From Flavisphingomonas formosensis (lineage in GTDB: Bacteria; Pseudomonadota; Alphaproteobacteria; Sphingomonadales; Sphingomonadaceae), in assembly GCF_009755815.1 (NCBI RefSeq), contig NZ_WRPK01000001.1, forward strand, positions 682,001 to 746,000: a stretch of DNA of 64,000 nucleotides, given 5' to 3'. The position numbers and the translations under genes are program-made. Under the pieces are notes generated by a model. The model had not been told where the DNA came from. It saw nothing but the letters and a program-made list of their open reading frames with translations, and ran no database searches. Positions 55,503-64,000 of the stretch are shown here, piece after piece (position 1 is the stretch's first letter; each line of letters opens with the position of its first letter).

Positions 55503-56423
55503 GTGAACGAGACGATGGCAAGCAAGGCGTATCTTCCGGCTGGCACGATCACGGCCGAATGGCGTGATTTCCTCGCGCTGACCAAACCGCGCGTGATGAC
55601 GCTGGTCGTCTTCACGGGCCTGTGCGGGCTGCTGGCCGCGCCGCAGTCCATCCATCCCGTGCTCGGTTTCACGACAGTGCTGTGCATCGCGCTCGGCGCG
55701 GGCGCGGCCGGTGCGCTCAATCAATGGTATGAGGCGGATATCGACGCGGTGATGCGGCGCACCGCCGGTCGCCCGCTCCCCGCAGGACGGATGGACCGTC
55801 AGTCCGCGCTCCATTTCGGCGTCGGCCTCGGCGCCTTCTCGGTGATCCTGCTCGGCTTGGCGGTGAATCTGCTCTCCGCCGCGATCCTGGCCGCATCGAT
55901 CCTGTTCTACGTGCTGATCTACACGGTCTGGCTCAAGCGCCGGACGCCGCAGAATATCGTCATAGGCGGTGCCGCCGGTGCTTTCCCTCCGCTGATCGGC
56001 TGGGCCGCAGCGACCGGCCGGATCGAGGTGCTGCCGGTCCTGCTCTTCGCCCTCGTCTTCCTATGGACGCCGCCGCACTTCTGGTCGCTCTCGCTGTTCG
56101 TCCGCTCGGATTATGCAGCGGCAGGCGTGCCGATGATGTCCGTGGTCGCGGGGCCCAAGGCGACGCGCACCCAGGTCTTCCTCTACACCCTGCCGATGGT
56201 CGCGGTCGCGATGGCGCCTTGGGCGCTTGGCCTGACCGGCGCGATCTACGGCGTCTCGGCGCTCGGCCTCAATGCGATCTTCCTGCTGTTCGCCGCGCAA
56301 GTCGCGGTCAGCCGCGAGATCGATCCTGCCGCGATGAAGGTGGAACGGCGGTTGTTCGCCTATTCGATACTCTATCTGTTCGCGCTGTTCGGCGTGCTCG
56401 TTGCCGATCGGATGATCGGATGA
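55503..56423 (+). CDS. ctaB: Protoheme IX farnesyltransferase (heme O synthase)
   Basis: The 306-residue polytopic enzyme adds a farnesyl chain to heme b on the way to heme a. The prenyl-diphosphate motif is [21 protein letters not shown] near 80, and [17 protein letters not shown] is the typical first helix. The start is a GTG at 55503 with GGAGG four bases away. The ATG at 55515 is too far from it. A GC hairpin fills the gap after ctaD. The stop overlaps the next small ORF by 4 bp. Confidence 0.95.
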   Translation: MNETMASKAYLPAGTITAEWRDFLALTKPRVMTLVVFTGLCGLLAAPQSIHPVLGFTTVLCIALGAGAAGALNQWYEADIDAVMRRTAGRPLPAGRMDRQSALHFGVGLGAFSVILLGLAVNLLSAAILAASILFYVLIYTVWLKRRTPQNIVIGGAAGAFPPLIGWAAATGRIEVLPVLLFALVFLWTPPHFWSLSLFVRSDYAAAGVPMMSVVAGPKATRTQVFLYTLPMVAVAMAPWALGLTGAIYGVSALGLNAIFLLFAAQVAVSREIDPAAMKVERRLFAYSILYLFALFGVLVADRMIG

Positions 56424-56551
56424 ACCCGGACGACAAGCTTTCCGATAGCGAGATTCGCCGCCGGCAGCACTCCCGCGCCACTGCGATGGCGCTGGTACTC
56501 GGGGCGCTGGTGATCCTCTTCTTCGCCATCTCGATCGTGAAGATGAGTTGA
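56420..56551 (+). CDS. CoxF-like small membrane protein, 43 residues
   Basis: This short ORF begins [20 protein letters not shown] and has one membrane helix ([20 protein letters not shown]) before the end IVKMS. It overlaps the ctaB stop (ATGA) and ends 4 bp before ctaG. A small one-helix protein at this position between ctaB and ctaG is usual in alphaproteobacterial oxidase operons and is sometimes named CoxF. It probably assists oxidase assembly. No direct function is known. Confidence 0.8.
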   Translation: MNPDDKLSDSEIRRRQHSRATAMALVLGALVILFFAISIVKMS

Positions 56552-56555
56552 TTCG

Positions 56556-57107
56556 ATGACCGCGCTCGCCCATCGCAATCGCCGCGTCGGCCTGATCGGC
56601 TTGCTGATCGTGCTGGCGATGATCGGACTCGGCTTCGCCAGCGTGCCACTCTACCGAATCTTCTGCGAGGCGACCGGATTCGACGGAACGACGCAGCGCG
56701 CCAAGAGCGACGATGCGCCGGGCGCTACGGGCCTGATCATCTCGGTGCGTTTCGATGCCAACGTCGCGCCCGGCATGGGTTGGACCTTCGGGCCGGAGCA
56801 GGAAACCGAGCGCGTGGCCGTGGGCGCGCGCGAGATGGCGTTCTTCAACGCTATCAACAACACGAATCACCCGATCACGGGCAGCGCCACCTTCAACGTG
56901 ACGCCCACCCAGGCGGGGCAGTATTTTACCAAGATCCAGTGCTTCTGCTTCACCGAGCAGACGCTGCAGCCGGGGGAGTCGGTGCGCATGCCGGTCGTCT
57001 ATTATGTCGACCCGGCCTTCGCGACCGACAAGGACACGAAGAATATCCCGGAGATCACGCTTTCCTACACATTCTATCCTGTGGACCAGTCGAAAACGCG
57101 CGGCTAG
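56556..57107 (+). CDS. ctaG: Cytochrome c oxidase assembly protein CtaG/Cox11
   Basis: The 183-residue copper chaperone delivers copper to CuB of subunit I. It has one N-terminal membrane helix (RVGLIGLLIVLAMIGLGFAS) and a periplasmic beta domain with the copper motif KIQCFCFTEQTLQPGE, including the CFCF cysteines, plus VPLYRIFCEATGF. It sits within the oxidase operon between the small ORF and subunit III. Confidence 0.95.
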   Translation: MTALAHRNRRVGLIGLLIVLAMIGLGFASVPLYRIFCEATGFDGTTQRAKSDDAPGATGLIISVRFDANVAPGMGWTFGPEQETERVAVGAREMAFFNAINNTNHPITGSATFNVTPTQAGQYFTKIQCFCFTEQTLQPGESVRMPVVYYVDPAFATDKDTKNIPEITLSYTFYPVDQSKTRG

Positions 57108-57137
57108 AGATGCCGCGATACAGTTGAGGGGCAGAGA

Positions 57138-57959
57138 ATGGCCGGCGCCAAGAATCACGATTATCACATCCTATCGCCCAGTCCCTGGCCGCTGATCGGA
57201 TCGCTGTCGGCCGGCGTCATGGCGACCGGCGGCATCATGTGGATGCACAGCGCTGCCTATGGCGGCTGGGTGTTCATCCTTGGCCTGCTCGGCGTTCTCT
57301 TCACCATGTACAGCTGGTGGTCGGACGTGATCCGCGAGGCGCATGCCGGCGATCATACCCCGGTCGTCCAGCTTCACCTGCGCTACGGTATGATCCTGTT
57401 CATCGCCTCGGAGGTGATGTTCTTCGTCGGCTGGTTCTGGGCGTGGTTCGACTTCTCGCTCTTCCCATCCACCGCCGAAGCAGTCGGCGGCGTCTGGCCG
57501 CCCAAGGGCGTCGAGGTGCTCGATCCCTTCGCCTTCCCGCTGCTCAACACGCTGATCCTGCTCTGCTCGGGCACCACCGTCACCTGGGCGCACCATGCGC
57601 TGCTGCACGGCGATCGCGAGGGGCTGAAGAAGGGCCTGTGGTGCACCATCCTGCTCGGCCTGCTCTTCTCGTCGATCCAGGCCTATGAATACGCCCATGC
57701 GCCCTTCGCCTTCAAAGGGCTGAACTATGGCGCGGCGTTCTTCATGGCGACCGGCTTCCATGGTTTCCACGTCATCGTCGGCACCATCTTCCTGGCGGTG
57801 TGCCTGATCCGCGCCTATCGGGGCGATTTCACGCCGAAGCAGCATTTCGGCTTCGAGGCGGCGGCCTGGTACTGGCACTTCGTCGATGTCGTGTGGCTGT
57901 TCCTCTTCATCTCCATCTATGTGTGGGGCGGCTGGGGCGCACCGATCCACGCCGGCTGA
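57138..57959 (+). CDS. coxC: Cytochrome c oxidase subunit III
   Basis: The 273-residue seven-helix subunit stabilises subunit I and its proton uptake. Motifs are YHILSPSPWPLIGSLSAG, FFVGWFWAWFDFSLFPS and GFHGFHVIVGTIFL, with YWHFVDVVWLFLFISIYVWG at the end. GAGGGG precedes the ATG. A strong hairpin lies 46 bp after the stop. Confidence 0.96.
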   Translation: MAGAKNHDYHILSPSPWPLIGSLSAGVMATGGIMWMHSAAYGGWVFILGLLGVLFTMYSWWSDVIREAHAGDHTPVVQLHLRYGMILFIASEVMFFVGWFWAWFDFSLFPSTAEAVGGVWPPKGVEVLDPFAFPLLNTLILLCSGTTVTWAHHALLHGDREGLKKGLWCTILLGLLFSSIQAYEYAHAPFAFKGLNYGAAFFMATGFHGFHVIVGTIFLAVCLIRAYRGDFTPKQHFGFEAAAWYWHFVDVVWLFLFISIYVWGGWGAPIHAG

Positions 57960-58005
57960 TCGAAGACGATAGAGCCGCGTGGGCCTCTGCGCGGAGCGAT
58001 ACGGG

Positions 58006-58037
58006 CGGGCCGGGCGATCCAGTGATCGCGCGGCCCG
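58006..58037 (+). terminator. Hairpin after coxC
   Basis: CGGGCCG(G)GCGATC (58006-58019) pairs with GATCGC(G)CGGCCCG (58024-58037) over 13 pairs with one mismatch and loop CAGT, followed by TTCGCTTT. It could reduce read-through from the structural oxidase genes into DUF983-SURF1. Confidence 0.6.
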
Positions 58038-58114
58038 TTCGCTTTGAAAGGGACACGGGCTGGACATCGTCGCATGCCGGAGTAGGGATCGAACATGATC
58101 AGCGAGACGATCCG

Positions 58115-58501
58115 GTGACCGAGGCTCCTCCGCAACCATCGCCACCGGCGATCCTGTCCGGGGTGCGAGGGCTTTGCCCGCGCTGCGGCGCGCAATCGCT
58201 CTTTTCCGGCATTCTCGCTTTCGCGCCGCGTTGTCGGGCCTGCGGGCTCGATTACGGCCAGTTCAACGTCGGCGACGGGCCGGCGGCCTTCCTGATCCTG
58301 ATCGTCGGCGCGATCGTCACGGTGCTGGCGATCACCGTCGAGCTCAGTTTCAGCCCGCCTTGGTGGGTGCATGTTCTGCTCTGGCTGCCGCTGACGTTGG
58401 TGCTCACCATGGGCTTGTTACGGATCGGCAAGGGCGTGCTCCTCGCGCTCGAATATAAAAATCGCGCTCGCGAGGGCCGCTTGGTAGAGCCCGACCGGTG
58501 A
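58115..58501 (+). CDS. DUF983 family membrane protein
   Basis: The 128-residue product has a zinc-ribbon-like N-terminus (GLCPRCGAQSLFSGILAFAPRC) and two membrane helices (about 55-75 and 82-102). This is the DUF983 pattern found near SURF1 in alphaproteobacterial oxidase clusters. The start is a GTG at 58115 with only a weak ribosome-binding site. No better in-frame start exists nearby. It overlaps SURF1 by 4 bp. The role in oxidase biogenesis is inferred from context. Confidence 0.83.
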   Translation: MTEAPPQPSPPAILSGVRGLCPRCGAQSLFSGILAFAPRCRACGLDYGQFNVGDGPAAFLILIVGAIVTVLAITVELSFSPPWWVHVLLWLPLTLVLTMGLLRIGKGVLLALEYKNRAREGRLVEPDR

Positions 58502-59088
58502 AGCGCATCCCGATCCTGCCGTCGATTGTCGTTCTCGTCGCCGTCGGGATCATGATCGGCCTCGGCATCTGGCAGCTTCAACGCGCGATATGGAAGGAAG
58601 GGTTGCTGGCCCGTTATGCCACCGCAAAGGCCCTGCCTACGATGGCATTTCCGAGCGTGCCGGATTCGCGCAGCGAGGAACTGCTGTTCCGCCGGGCCGG
58701 CGCCTTCTGCCTCTCGGTCACGAAGTGGAATGCGCGGGCCGGCGAGAACCGGGCTGGCGAGCCCGGCTGGCGCCACCTTGCCGACTGCCGCCGCGGCGGT
58801 GCCGAGGGACCGGGGATGCTGGTCGACATGGGCTGGTCCACGACCGCCGATGCGCCCGCTTGGAAGGGCGGCCAGGTGAATGGCGTGATCGCTCCGGACA
58901 GCCGGCGCCGGATCATGCTTGTCTCGGACATCGCCGCACCGGGTCTCCAGCCGAGCGCGCCGCCCACTCCGGCGCAGATCCCCAACAACCACCGCGCCTA
59001 TGCCTGGCAGTGGTTCCTCTTCGCCGCAACCGCGCTGACAATCTATGCGATCGCGCTGCGCCGCCGGATTCGACAACGGTCTAGCTGA
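58498..59088 (+). CDS. SURF1 family protein
   Basis: The 196-residue assembly factor helps place heme a in subunit I. Two membrane helices flank a periplasmic domain: ILPSIVVLVAVGIMIGLGIWQLQR at the start, and NNHRAYAWQWFLFAATALTI at the end. Both are SURF1 signatures. It starts with a GTG overlapping the DUF983 stop and is shorter than typical SURF1 (about 230-250), mostly in the middle. Confidence 0.9.
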   Translation: MKRIPILPSIVVLVAVGIMIGLGIWQLQRAIWKEGLLARYATAKALPTMAFPSVPDSRSEELLFRRAGAFCLSVTKWNARAGENRAGEPGWRHLADCRRGGAEGPGMLVDMGWSTTADAPAWKGGQVNGVIAPDSRRRIMLVSDIAAPGLQPSAPPTPAQIPNNHRAYAWQWFLFAATALTIYAIALRRRIRQRSS

Positions 59089-59241
59089 TGGTCCTGGCGA
59101 CCGCCTGTCGACCACCAGTCGGTATCGCCCTGCTCCCTTTTCCGCCCAACTCTGAGGCGGACGCTACACATTGTCGCCCATTCAGCCGCGTGCCATAAGC
59201 CGCGCGCCGCCGGCCCGAGGCCGGCAGGAAGGGGAGAGATT

Positions 59242-60300
59242 ATGGCGCGGCTCAAGGTCGATGGTGCGATTTTCCGGGGTGGCGCCAATCTCTACGAAGG
59301 GGATCTCAGCGACGTGCCGGAGCGGGCCCGCGCCATGGAAGCGCTTGGTTTCGACGGACTGTTCACGCTCGACACCACGGTCGATCCCTTCCTGACGTTG
59401 CTCCTCGCCGCAGAGCATAGCAGCCGCGTCGAGTTGATGACCGGTGTCGCCATCGCCTTTGCCCGTTCGCCGATGACGCTGGCGCTCCAGGCGTGGAATC
59501 TGCAGCGCTATTCCAGGGGCCGTATGATCCTCGGCCTCGGCTCGCAGGTGAAGGCGCATATCGAGAAGCGCTTCTCCATGCCGTGGGGGCCGCCCGCCGC
59601 GAAGATGCGCGAGCTGGTGCTGGCGATCCGCGCGATCTGGGAGTGCTGGGGGCGCGGCGCCAAGCTCGATTTCCGCGGCCATTATTATCAGCACAGCCTG
59701 ATGACGCCGACCTTCAACCCGGGTCCGAACGATCAGCCCGATCCGAAAATCTATCTCGGCGCACTGGGACCAAAGATGGTCGAGGTTGCGGGCGAAGTAG
59801 CCGACGGCCTTTATTCCCATCCGTTCATCACCATCCCGTTCATGCGCGATGTGCAGCTGCCGGCCCTGCGTGAGGGCTTGGCGAAATCCGGCCGTACGCT
59901 CGCCGCGTTCGACATGCCGGCGATGATCATGACGATCACTGGCGAGGACGATCGCGCCATCGCCGCGGCGGATCGCGCGATCCGCAAGCTCATCGCCTTT
60001 TATGGATCGACACCCGCTTATTTCTCCGTGCTCGAGCATCATGGCTGGCGGGATCTCGGGCCGCGGCTGAATCAGATGTCCAAGCAGGGCGAATGGGACG
60101 CGATGACCGGGCTGATTACCGACGAGATCGTCGAAGCCTTCGCGGTGAAGGGGCGGCCGGACGAGATTGCCGACCGGATCGAGGAACGCTGCGAAGGGCT
60201 GGTCGACCGGGTGACGCTCTACACGCCTTATGCGCTGTCGGATGCGGTGCTGCCGACGATCGTGACGGGCATCCAGGCGAAAGAGGGGAAACGGGCGTAA
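59242..60300 (+). CDS. LLM-class flavin-dependent oxidoreductase, TIGR03617-like
   Basis: The 352-residue TIM barrel has MEALGFDGLFTLDTTVDPFL, GVAIAFARSPMTLALQAWNL and LGLGSQVKAHIEKRFSMPW, the markers of an F420/FMN luciferase-like subgroup. AAGGGGAGAG precedes the ATG. It follows the oxidase cluster by 153 bp, and the flanking catabolic genes suggest a separate unit. The substrate is unknown. Confidence 0.86.
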   Translation: MARLKVDGAIFRGGANLYEGDLSDVPERARAMEALGFDGLFTLDTTVDPFLTLLLAAEHSSRVELMTGVAIAFARSPMTLALQAWNLQRYSRGRMILGLGSQVKAHIEKRFSMPWGPPAAKMRELVLAIRAIWECWGRGAKLDFRGHYYQHSLMTPTFNPGPNDQPDPKIYLGALGPKMVEVAGEVADGLYSHPFITIPFMRDVQLPALREGLAKSGRTLAAFDMPAMIMTITGEDDRAIAAADRAIRKLIAFYGSTPAYFSVLEHHGWRDLGPRLNQMSKQGEWDAMTGLITDEIVEAFAVKGRPDEIADRIEERCEGLVDRVTLYTPYALSDAVLPTIVTGIQAKEGKRA

Positions 60301-60320
60301 GCCTCTGCCTTCCCCTCTTT

Positions 60321-60460
60321 CATCCTCCCCCGCAGGGGGAGGGGGACCGCGCGTAGCGTGGTGGAGGGGCCTCGCTCACCACCCGCGCATCGCGTGTTGC
60401 AGGTGTGAACCCCTCCACCGGCTTCGCCGGTCCCCCTCCCCGTTCCGGGGAGGATGAGGA
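60321..60460. repeat. Intergenic repeat element (REP-like)
   Basis: Residues 60321-60349 repeat 49726-49754 exactly. The right part, with CCCCTCCACCGGCTTCGCCG and GTCCCCCTCCCCGTTCCGG, is its partial inverse, so the unit forms a long interrupted palindrome with a variable centre. It lies between convergent genes. Confidence 0.75.
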
Positions 60461-60473
60461 AGGGGACGCAGCT

Positions 60474-62219
60474 TTACTCCGCCGCCTCTGCCAGCACCGG
60501 ATCCGCCGGGCCGATATATCGGCCGGGGAAGAAACCGCTGAACATGCCGTCGTCGAAGGTGGGAACGCCGTTGACCATGGTGAGGCGCATCGGCGCGGGC
60601 GCGCGGCTGTAGCGATAGGTGCGGCCGCCCTCGCCATCGGGCACGTCATAGACTTTCACATCCTTGCGCCGCTCGATCTCGGCCAGGTCGAACACCACGA
60701 TGTCCGCCTGCTTGCCGACCCTGATCTCGCCGCGGTCGGCGAGGCCGAAATGCTCCGCATTCTTGCCGGTGAGGATGTGGATCGCCTCCTCGATCTTCAA
60801 CTCGCCGAGATCGCGGACATATTTGGTGAGCAGCAGTACGTTGTCGCCGATGCCGCAGAACATCTTGCCATGCGCGCCGCTGTCCGTGTTGACGCCGATC
60901 GCGCGCGGATCGCGCAGCAGGGTGCGCATCGTCTCCTCGTGACGATCCCAGTCGGAAAGGCGCAGCGTCGAATGGATGCCGTTGTCGAGCAGCCATTCGG
61001 CAAGCGCATCGGACGGATGGTCGATGCCGCGCTCGCGCATATAGGCGGCGAGGTGGACACCTTTCGGCCCGGCGCCGGTCTCGCTCTCGAACAGCTCGAT
61101 CGTCTCCGGATTGCCGAGCGGCGAATGGGAGAAGGTCTTGCCCCAGCTCTCCCGCGCCCGCGCGCGCCATTCGGGGCTTTCGAGCAGCGCGAACTTCGCC
61201 TCCTCCTCCTTCGCCTCGATGATCTCGTTCCAGACATAGTTGTTGGACTGGGCGAAGGTGAGGGAGGAAACGAAGCTGATCACGGTGGTGATCGAATTGA
61301 CGCCGAAGCTCACCCACATGTCGTCGCGATTGTCCGCCTTGCGCTTCTCGTGCGCGGCGAGCGCGCCGGGAATCATCGGCGCCTGGAACTGCAGGGTCGG
61401 CACGCCGCCGGTCACCTGCACGCGTACGCCGGCTTCCTTGGCGAGCGCGGCGATACGCTCGATCGAGGCGGCGCCGGTCATGCGCATGAAATAGTCGACG
61501 ATCACCTGCACCGTGCGGCCGGGATGGCGCGCGACCACCGCCAGCAGCGCCGCCCATTCGGCGTCGTCCGCTTTCATCGATGGGACCGGCCGGTCCTTCT
61601 TATCATGATCGAGCAGGTTGGAGGAGAGGCCGAGCGCGCCCGCCGCCAGCGCATCCTCCAGATGCGCGCACATCGCCTCGATCTCCGCTGGCGTCGCGGC
61701 ACGATCCCAGGCGTCCATGCCCATCACCGCAAGGCGGATGGCGATATGGCCGACGAAGGCTGCGTAGTTCACCGGCAGCTTCACGTTGCGCTGGAGCGAG
61801 GCCTTGTATTCGCTCCACCTGCGCCAGTCCCACGGCAGCAGATCGAGGAAGGGCTTTTGCGGAATATCCTCGAAGAAGGAGAAGATATCGACCATCTCCT
61901 TACGTACGACCGGATCGTCGTGGACGGGGGCAGCCGCGAAGCCGCAATTGCCGTTGATCGAGGTGGTGACGCCATAGCCGGGCATCGGCTCCATCGTGGG
62001 CATCCACCACATCGGCCCGTCGAAATGATTATGCGTCTCGATGAAGCCGGGCGTGACGTAGCAGCCGCTGGCATCGATCACCCGTTCGCGCCGTCCGGCT
62101 TCCAGATCGGCGCCGATCTGCGCGATCACCCCGTTCGCCACGCGCACGTCCGCCTGGAACGGCGCTGCGCCCGTGCCGTCGACGACGGTGCCGCCCTTGA
62201 TCAGATAGCTTCTCTGCAT
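60474..62219 (-). CDS. N-acyl-D-amino-acid deacylase-type amidohydrolase
   Basis: The 581-residue metal-dependent hydrolase has the amidohydrolase motif HNHFD (H63, H65, D67) and the metal-bridging cysteine of D-aminoacylases in INGNCGFAAAP (C92). RIGKQADIVVFDLAEIE-type sequence closes the beta-sandwich. It could deacylate N-acyl-D-amino acids or hydrolyse related amides. It follows the IclR regulator on the same strand by 69 bp, in a gap with an imperfect GTGA/TCAC dyad. Confidence 0.88.
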   Translation of the reverse strand: MQRSYLIKGGTVVDGTGAAPFQADVRVANGVIAQIGADLEAGRRERVIDASGCYVTPGFIETHNHFDGPMWWMPTMEPMPGYGVTTSINGNCGFAAAPVHDDPVVRKEMVDIFSFFEDIPQKPFLDLLPWDWRRWSEYKASLQRNVKLPVNYAAFVGHIAIRLAVMGMDAWDRAATPAEIEAMCAHLEDALAAGALGLSSNLLDHDKKDRPVPSMKADDAEWAALLAVVARHPGRTVQVIVDYFMRMTGAASIERIAALAKEAGVRVQVTGGVPTLQFQAPMIPGALAAHEKRKADNRDDMWVSFGVNSITTVISFVSSLTFAQSNNYVWNEIIEAKEEEAKFALLESPEWRARARESWGKTFSHSPLGNPETIELFESETGAGPKGVHLAAYMRERGIDHPSDALAEWLLDNGIHSTLRLSDWDRHEETMRTLLRDPRAIGVNTDSGAHGKMFCGIGDNVLLLTKYVRDLGELKIEEAIHILTGKNAEHFGLADRGEIRVGKQADIVVFDLAEIERRKDVKVYDVPDGEGGRTYRYSRAPAPMRLTMVNGVPTFDDGMFSGFFPGRYIGPADPVLAEAAE

Positions 62220-62261
62220 CGCTCTCTCCTCCGCGCTCGTCTCGCGAGTCGTCCGGGGGAA

Positions 62262-62290
62262 TCTATTATGTGAGACACACCTTGTATATC
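62262..62290. promoter_or_regulatory. Imperfect dyad before the amidohydrolase
   Basis: The AT-rich gap 62262-62290 contains TGTGAGACA facing a TGTATATCACG half-site. The spacing and sequence could suit IclR binding. The IclR gene ends immediately to the right. Confidence 0.3.
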
Positions 62291-63053
62291 ACGTAGCGTC
62301 GGCTTCGCCTGCCCTACTTTGTGGCAGATGGTGGCGGAGGTCCGCGAGGCCATCGGCGAGGAGGCGGGCCAGGGCCTCCATCCGTCCGAAGCAGCGCGAG
62401 ACCGGGCCGGCGATGGTGAGTGACAGGAGCCGCCCGCCGAGCGGCACCGGCAGGGCGACGCCGAGCAGATCGGGCGAATATTCCGCGATGCTGCGATGAT
62501 AGCCGCGCGCCGCCGCCGCGGCGATCTCCGCCTCCACCGCCTCGGCGCCGGGCGGTGCGTCGGTGTGCCGTTCGAAGCGGATCTTGCGGTAGAGCGAGTC
62601 CCGTTCCCGCCGGCTCATCTGCGTCAGCAGCGCCCGGCCGGTGGCCGTCGCCTGGATGGGCAGACGGTGACCGGGCTGCGCGAAATAGCGGATCGGCTGC
62701 GGCGATTCGACGACATGGATGAAAATCGCGGACGTGCCCGCGGGTGCCCCGATCGCGGTCGTCTCGCCGCTCTCGACCGCGATCCGGTCGACTAGCGCGT
62801 GCAGCGCATCGGGCAGCGGCTCCGCCTCCGCCGTGGCCCGCGCCATGGCGAGCCAGCGTGGGCTCGGATAATAGCCGCCGCGCGGGGCGGGCTCATAGAG
62901 ATAGCCGCGATCGGCCAGGGTGCTCACGATGTTGAATGCGCTCGATCGCGGCCAGCCATTGTCGTCGGCAATCTCGGCGATCGTCGCCGGCCGCCGCCGC
63001 CGCGCGAAATATTCGACGAGATCGAGGACGTTGGCGGCCTGGCGGTTCAGCAT
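62289..63053 (-). CDS. IclR-family transcriptional regulator
   Basis: The 254-residue product has the N-terminal winged helix (LDLVEYFARRRRPATIAEIA, then WPRSSAFNIVSTLADRGYLY) and the IclR effector domain (GQRALLTQM-like TGRALLTQMSRRERD, then YHRSIAEYSPDLLGVALPVP). IclR proteins control catabolic genes in response to their substrates. It lies between the alcohol dehydrogenase and the amidohydrolase on the same strand with a 10-bp gap upstream, so it is probably translated by coupling. Confidence 0.9.
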   Translation of the reverse strand: MLNRQAANVLDLVEYFARRRRPATIAEIADDNGWPRSSAFNIVSTLADRGYLYEPAPRGGYYPSPRWLAMARATAEAEPLPDALHALVDRIAVESGETTAIGAPAGTSAIFIHVVESPQPIRYFAQPGHRLPIQATATGRALLTQMSRRERDSLYRKIRFERHTDAPPGAEAVEAEIAAAAARGYHRSIAEYSPDLLGVALPVPLGGRLLSLTIAGPVSRCFGRMEALARLLADGLADLRHHLPQSRAGEADAT

Positions 63054-63063
63054 CGGCGATTGC

Positions 63064-64000
63064 TCAGGGGCAGAGCACGGCGCGGCCGACGAACTTGCCG
63101 TCGCGCAGGTCCATCAGCGTCTCATTGGCGCGATCGAGCGGGAAGCGGCTGACGGGGATCGGCTCGATCCTGCCTGCGCGAACCAGATCGATCAGCTCGC
63201 GGCATTCCTGCAGCGTGCCCACCAGATTGCCGACGATGCTGATCCCCTTGAGCGGGATCATCGCCAGCGGCCAGGTGGCGATGTTGCCGAACAGGCCGAC
63301 CAGCACCAGGGTGCCGCCCTTGGTGAGCACGTCGAAGCCGAGCTGCGCGGTCTGCGGGCTGCCGACCAGATCGATCACCGACAGCGGTGCCGATCCCACC
63401 GCCTGTTGGACTTGTGCCACTGCGTCGGGCGCGGCACCGTCCACCGCGGCCAGCGCGCCGGCCTCGACCGCCTTGTCCCGCTTCACCGGATCGATATCGA
63501 CCACCACCGCACCCGCGGCGCTCAGCGCGCGCAGGATCTTGATTGCCATCAGCCCCAGCCCGCCCGCGCCGATCAGCACGACCGGCTGGCGCGCGATCCG
63601 GTCGCCGAGCTTGCGGATCGCGCTGTAGGTGGTGACGCCCGAGCAGGCATAGGGCGCGATCTCGGCCGGATCGAGATCGCCGATCGGCAACAGGTAGCGC
63701 GCATGCGGCGTGCGCACATAGTCGGCGAAACCGCCGTCGCGGTGCACGCCGATGTTGGATGCCTTCAGGCAGTAATTCTCAAGGCCCTCGCGGCAGACGT
63801 CGCAATCGCCGCAGCCGATCCAGGGAAAGACCAGGCAGGTCTCGCCGATCTCGATGCCGTCCGCGTCAGGACCGAGCGCCACCACTTCGCCCACCGTCTC
63901 GTGGCCCGGCGTCAGCGGCAGGGTGACACCGCGATCGCGCAGCGAGAGTTTGCGATCATGGCCGAGATCATAGCCGCCCTCCCAGATATGGATGTCGCTA
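63064..64000 (-). CDS. Zinc-dependent alcohol dehydrogenase (start beyond window edge)
   Basis: At least 311 codons are open to the right edge. The edge-proximal part reads SDIHIWEGGYDLG and TLPLTPGHETVGEVVALGP, which belongs before the nominal start at 63894, so the gene is truncated here. The structural-zinc cysteines are in GCGDCDVCREGLENYC and the NAD(P) loop is VLIGAGGLGLMAIKIL. It oxidises alcohols or reduces aldehydes. It heads the ADH-IclR-amidohydrolase run. Confidence 0.9.
   Translation of the reverse strand, partial: SDIHIWEGGYDLGHDRKLSLRDRGVTLPLTPGHETVGEVVALGPDADGIEIGETCLVFPWIGCGDCDVCREGLENYCLKASNIGVHRDGGFADYVRTPHARYLLPIGDLDPAEIAPYACSGVTTYSAIRKLGDRIARQPVVLIGAGGLGLMAIKILRALSAAGAVVVDIDPVKRDKAVEAGALAAVDGAAPDAVAQVQQAVGSAPLSVIDLVGSPQTAQLGFDVLTKGGTLVLVGLFGNIATWPLAMIPLKGISIVGNLVGTLQECRELIDLVRAGRIEPIPVSRFPLDRANETLMDLRDGKFVGRAVLCP

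Noticed and set aside
63894-64000. Start of the alcohol dehydrogenase at 63894
   Set aside because: In-frame sequence to the right still encodes the conserved SDIHIWEGG and PGHE blocks, so the real start is outside the window.

Overview
The window is chromosomal DNA from a GC-rich alphaproteobacterium, most likely a member of the Sphingomonadaceae (Sphingomonas or a close relative). The evidence is gene content and order: RNase E beside an AMIN-domain amidase, a single bifunctional Rsh, class I lysyl-tRNA synthetase, rpsU followed by an FKBP, pyrE/pdxJ/acpS/lepB, and coxB-coxA-ctaB-small ORF-ctaG-coxC-DUF983-SURF1. I see no prophage, insertion sequence, CRISPR array, rRNA or tRNA. Almost everything is core or near-core chromosome, with small accessory blocks between conserved pieces.

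Layout. 1-6.7 kb: truncated amidase (-), a 540-bp divergent control region, rne, an M48 metalloprotease and a DsbA-like protein. 6.8-11.2 kb (-): cobS, two tandem tyrosine-phosphatase-like genes and cobT, tightly packed. 11.3-16.4 kb: HxlR regulator, VOC and GST enzymes, a duplicated DUF1428 protein, MDR reductase and SRPBCC protein. This block separates cobS/cobT from the J-domain gene and bolA (16.4-17.3 kb), which usually accompany them. 17.4-20.1 kb: GST, hisG, hisD. 20.1-25.8 kb: a 27-residue membrane peptide, rsh, a second HxlR regulator, rpoZ, and a phospholipase D/methyltransferase pair. 25.9-29.4 kb: a Cdc48-type AAA+ ATPase and a divergent LysR regulator, with a candidate small RNA or attenuator between them. 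29.5-36.7 kb: cyclophilin, luciferase-like oxidoreductase, DHA2 exporter, mgtE, DUF1489, hisN, GNAT, SixA. 36.7-43.7 kb: DinG-like helicase, membrane protein, lysK, DUF885 protein. 43.8-48.4 kb: two RcnB-like proteins (one with a 33-bp minisatellite), an orphan [2Fe-2S] subunit, rpsU, FKBP, AI-2E family protein. 48.4-52.5 kb (-): lepB, acpS, a repeat mosaic, pdxJ, a serine hydrolase and pyrE. 52.7-59.1 kb (+): the aa3-type cytochrome oxidase operon with its assembly factors. 59.2-64 kb: luciferase-like oxidoreductase, D-aminoacylase-type amidohydrolase, IclR regulator and a truncated zinc alcohol dehydrogenase.

How parts work together. The cox cluster encodes oxidase subunits II, I and III with heme O synthase, the Cox11-type copper factor and SURF1. 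hisG and hisD are adjacent and hisN lies 16 kb away. CobS and CobT are the AAA+/VWA partners of aerobic cobaltochelatase. pyrE, pdxJ, acpS and lepB form a housekeeping run linked by short overlaps, although a 390-bp repeat mosaic sits inside it.

The most interesting non-coding signal is at 28309-28443. Read leftwards it shows a small hairpin, an anti-Shine-Dalgarno stretch CCUCUCCU and a strong intrinsic terminator with seven U residues. A LysR-type palindrome lies about 64 bp upstream of the inferred RNA start, and a LysR gene is divergent. Other signals worth checking are the cobS-phosphatase-phosphatase-cobT arrangement, the hairpin next to the rne ribosome-binding site, the intergenic repeat that supplies the acpS ribosome-binding site, and short ORFs at 20426 and 56420.
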